Below the pieces are notes generated by a model that did no database searches, was not told where the DNA came from, and saw only the letters and a list, made by a program, of their open reading frames with translations. A stretch of DNA of 64,000 nt, taken from assembly GCA_030760725.1 (NCBI GenBank), contig JASWHV010000019.1, positions 35,715,944 to 35,779,943 of the forward strand, read 5' to 3'. Made by a program: the position numbers and the translations under genes. This document shows, piece by piece, positions 60,893 through 64,000 of this stretch. How positions within the stretch are numbered: position 1 is the stretch's first letter; each line of letters begins with the position of its first letter. This DNA comes from Neostapfia colusana (taxonomy: Eukaryota > Streptophyta > Magnoliopsida > Poales > Poaceae).

Positions 60893-63740
60893 GTCTTGTA
60901 CCGAATCCTATACCATTTGAGAATTACTGTGGCCACTCGATTTTTAAATCTTAAGCCCAAAATCCCTGGTTCTCGTGGCTATGCAAGTGGGTTTCCAACC
61001 AAGATTCTAATGCACATTGTAGGAGATGCATATAAGGTAAGTGATCAAAACATAAGACCTTATCAAAGGGTTAATGCAAACCAGAGCTTGCCTTGCTTCT
61101 GGTCGTTGATTAAATGTTCTTCCAGAGTAATAAAGTCCAGAACCTCCAGGTCTTCTTCGACCTTAGTGACTACACGAAATGAAAATACGATGTGTGTCAA
61201 TTTAAATGCATTTGAGTTACTTTGATAATGTGAAGACAATAAGTATAACTAGACAGCCCTTTTGACTTGAATATTTTACTGTGGTCTGGTGACAACCTAA
61301 AAAGAGACTTGGCCAAATTTCATTTGAGGCAAAGCTTCTTGGAGCCCTGCACAAATAAATTTGTATTTGGCCATGATTGGAGCTTCTATGGTTTTCTAGG
61401 GATTTTCATGGAGCAAGCCATTAATTTTTGGAAACTAGAGTTTCATAGGGTTCTAGTGGAATTGGTTTCATATAATTTGGCGAATCCTAGCAAAATCTAT
61501 GAGCTAACGAACTTAAGAGAAATTCTGAAAAATGTTTCCGGATATTTTTCTTTTTCTCTGAACCAGTTTACTTAATCGCACCATAAGGTGGACTAAATGA
61601 GCTTGGATGGATCTGAATTTTTTCATCTGAATCAGTGATATTTCAATGAACATCCTGGCCAAATTCCAGAATTTTCCAAAAAAGGAATCCGCGGTTAAAA
61701 TTCCCAACAATTTAAAATTTCTGGAATTAATTCTGGAGAAATAATGGTCTTCGTGGAGTGAAACTTTTATTTTCTAGAAATTACTCAGAGAGCTGAATCC
61801 AACAAAATTTGTTTCACTCGGTCTGGACACTCCTAGCAAAAGTTATGTGTGTTTGAAGTTTGAGAAAATCTGGAAAATTGGAAAACCCCGAGAAATGTTT
61901 AAATCCTGATGCTGGGCCCACAGGTGACATGTCACCCCCTGGAGCATCGACACACTGGGCCTCAGGGTTAACCGTGCGTTTTCATAAACTGATGCCGAGC
62001 CACAGAAGATCTGGCGCCTAGAAAACTGAGGCTGACACGCGGGCCCGCGGGTTGTCTTCAACCTCGCGCTCCCGCGCTCAGCCGCCTTCCCCTCACTGGA
62101 GTGCTCGCCGGAGGGGCTTTACAGTGCGCCAAACTTTGTGATTCTCGCCGCCTGGGGGTTTGCAGACACGAGGAATCCATTTGTGGCATGAACTCGGGAC
62201 GCCGATGACCGGAACATGGCCGGCGACGTGCGACGGCTTCACGAGAACTTCGGCTATGTCGGCCGACCTTGCTAGCACCCCAAAAGCTCGAGCAAACGGT
62301 CGTACAACATCAGTGCACCTTATGTAAGATCGTTGTGGACGCCAATGAGCTCGGGAAAAGCCCTAAGTGGTATCTCACCGTGCAACCTAGGTCAAAAATC
62401 GGGGAAAATAGCAAAACTCGGGGAACAGCGGCTATACTTGATGGTTCTCCGAGGTTTCTGCTCCTATGAACTTGCACGGACATGTAAAAGTGGTTTGCTA
62501 AGTTTGTTGATGAGTGGTGCGACTTGTAGCACAAATTTTTGAAAGTTGGGCGGCGGTTCATATTGCATATACCGACGGTGAAATAGAAATTCCGGCGAGC
62601 AATGCCCATGGCATGTGGCCGGTCTTTGTGGTGAAGAAGGAGGAGACCTTGGCAGTCATTTTTGGTGTTCACAGATCGCGGAGAGATGGACGGTGGTTGC
62701 CGGACGACGTGTTCTCGTGGTGGCGGCTCGGTTTGAACCGAGAAGGAAGAAGAGGCTCGGTGCCGGCCAGAGGAAGGTGATCACGAACTGGTGAGGAATG
62801 GAGCACGTCGAGTGAAGGTCGGCGATATCGTTTGCGGCCTCAGCTCAGCGTGAAAGCCGTTGATTCAGCCGATCGACGGTGGAGCAGAGCGTTCAGGTGA
62901 GCGGCAAGTGTTGCGACGTTTCTGTGCGAGAGGATGTCGGGAAAGCGATGAAGTGGTCCGGAACTCGTCCGAGGGTGAGGATGAGAGCGCTGGGAAACCT
63001 CTCAGTGGCCAGAGAAGGCAACCAGCTGCTGTCCGAGGCTCCTCCCGTGGCGATCACCCGAGCGCGCGCAGAAAACCGAGCGAGAAGCTGTGGAGTCGGT
63101 TCACTCGACTATGTGGTTGACAGACGATCCCACTTTTGATTTTGTCCTCCAAAATCGAATTTGTCCACTGTTTCAAATTTGTTTTCCCCTCCTGCCGTTT
63201 GATCTTTGATCAAACTACCCAATCACCATTTGAATTTGAATTTTTCAAAGTGTCAATTGGTTTGGATGAATTTGCAGCACATATGAAGTTGAAAGTCAAA
63301 TTTAGTTTGAATTTGCTCAAAATAGCTCATGAAAAGATCAACTTCAAATGGAGTGAAAAATTGGTGTGTGAGCTCACAAAAATATGCTGAGTATGAATAT
63401 GAATCCCACTTTTGAATTTATGGGGTGAAAGGAGTTTGAATTTGAATTTAAGTTCAAACTAGATCTTTACTGATTGTAATCAAAAGTACCTCAAAAGGTT
63501 TGGATTTGGGTGAAATTTGGCATGAGCCTTTCTAACATAGTTTAGGAGTTAATCATATGCTTAGCCCCCATATGATGCATGTGGGAAATACCACTTTTGC
63601 ATTTTGTGAGTTCATCTTCTATTTAACTATTGACGGTGGTTACTCGCTCTTCAAATGTGTTCATAATTTTACCACAAGTGAGCTGAGGTGTGTGGGGGGT
63701 GATGAACACTTTTAGCAAGTGAAAAACTTGGGCCCTTACA
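60893..63740 (-). mobile_element. 3' LTR of chromovirus G0, last segment
   Basis: The remaining 2.85 kb of the G0 LTR, ending on the plus strand GGGCCCTTACA, that is TGTAAGGGCCC at the element's LTR start. Joined with the other two segments it is about 3.85 kb, matching A-family LTR length. It aligns in reverse to the A LTR: the acidic block at 61169-61092 (minus: VEEDLEVLDFITLEEHL), AT-rich middle, GC-rich transcribed region (61910-63120) and U3. ORFs of 60-120 codons here have no family match and are not called. Confidence 0.85.
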
Positions 63741-63775
63741 TTGCTTCCCCCTTAAAAGAATCTCGTCCAGAGATT
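63741..63775 (-). other. Polypurine tract and damaged pre-PPT palindrome of G0
   Basis: On the minus strand CTTTTAAGGGGGAAGCAA precedes the LTR. The palindrome (63775-63759) has one change that breaks a stem pair compared with A, B and C. Confidence 0.8.
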
Positions 63776-63809
63776 ATAAGGTAAAAATGAGAGAGAGAAT
63801 GGTGGAAAA

Positions 63810-63939
63810 TTACCGGATGTGCGACGTTAAAAATTCCGGATAGTTGGCACGAAGAAATCCTTCGCTCTCCCATGTCGCTTCATCCAGAGAGTGATTACTC
63901 CATAAAAAATTATAGAACCACAACGTACGGTTGCGTGTG
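63810..63939 (-). pseudogene. pol: G0 integrase C-terminal chromodomain-like tail
   Basis: The minus strand reads RNRTLWFYNFLWSNHSLDEATWE then FLRANYPEFLTSHIR and stop, nearly the same as the end of element A pol (17880-17995). This proves that G0 belongs to the A family and runs minus. It is cut at 63940 by another LTR, with GTGTG (63935-63939) as the probable target duplication. The rest of G0 is outside the window. Confidence 0.9.
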
Positions 63940-64000
63940 TGACACGACCCCATTGGTCCTGTCGAGCCAGGATCACGCTGAGGGGTGCTGCGTTGCACAG
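63940..64000 (-). mobile_element. E4: start of another A-family LTR, cut by window edge
   Basis: TGACACGACCCCATTGGTCC and the following bases are the reverse complement of the last 61 bases of the A LTR (10663-10723), with about one mismatch. This is a separate insertion into G0 pol. Only its first 61 bases are visible, so whether it is a solo LTR or a full element is unknown. Confidence 0.85.

Noticed and set aside
62514..63390. ORFs of 84-88 codons near the right end
   Set aside because: They fall in the GC-rich and U3 parts of the G0 LTR and align to non-coding A LTR sequence in reverse.

Overview
This window is plant nuclear DNA, almost certainly from a grass (Poaceae). It is made almost entirely of nested LTR retrotransposons, and I find no cellular gene, rRNA, tRNA gene, CRISPR array or bacterial-type feature. 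The grass call rests on Tekay/Del-like chromoviruses with ~4 kb LTRs, Sirevirus-type Ty1/Copia elements with coiled-coil gag, and a Tat-like Ty3/Gypsy relic. I cannot name the species. The setting looks like gene-poor, probably pericentromeric, heterochromatin.

Layout. (1) 1-2917: 5' end of a minus-strand Sirevirus-like Copia element (E1: gag relic, primer site, 5' LTR full of GGACTAGTCC palindromes). (2) 2918-4711: part of another LTR (F, minus), which had inserted into a gag relic (H, 4717-4880, plus). (3) 4888-6330: 3' LTR and integrase end of a Tat-like Gypsy element (T, minus). (4) 6331 to beyond the right edge: an old minus-strand chromovirus (G0) that inserted into T. Its 3' LTR is now in three pieces: 6331-6805, 21989-22511 and 60893-63740. 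(5) Element A (6806-21983, plus) is a young chromovirus inside the G0 LTR. It has two 3.92 kb LTRs, an extra gene (ORF0) before gag, and gag-pol broken by one base. (6) Element D (22512-60887, minus) is a ~9.7 kb Copia element also inside the G0 LTR. It was itself interrupted by chromoviruses B (25321-39666) and C (41036-55369), both minus. (7) 63741-63939 is the last part of G0 pol, and at 63940 another A-family LTR (E4) begins and runs off the window.

Boundaries for A, B, C and D were fixed by matching LTR ends (TG...CA), primer sites complementary to initiator tRNA-Met (TGGTATCAGAGC or a close variant), polypurine tracts, and 5-bp target duplications: A gatac/ggtac, B tttta, C tttgg, D tactc. 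LTR divergence judged by eye fits the nesting order: D (about 8% in a sampled stretch) is oldest, then B, then C, then A (about 33 differences in 3.9 kb).

Within each autonomous element the parts act together. The LTRs supply promoter and poly(A) site, gag builds the particle, and protease, reverse transcriptase, RNase H and integrase copy and insert the element; the chromodomain-like tail of the Gypsy integrases probably steers insertion to heterochromatin. Every polyprotein here carries at least one break, so none looks autonomous as it stands. The observations most worth following are ORF0 of A, a split acidic reading frame inside the LTRs, shared leader and pre-PPT structures, gag without a zinc knuckle in B and C, and an inverted filler-DNA scar in one LTR.
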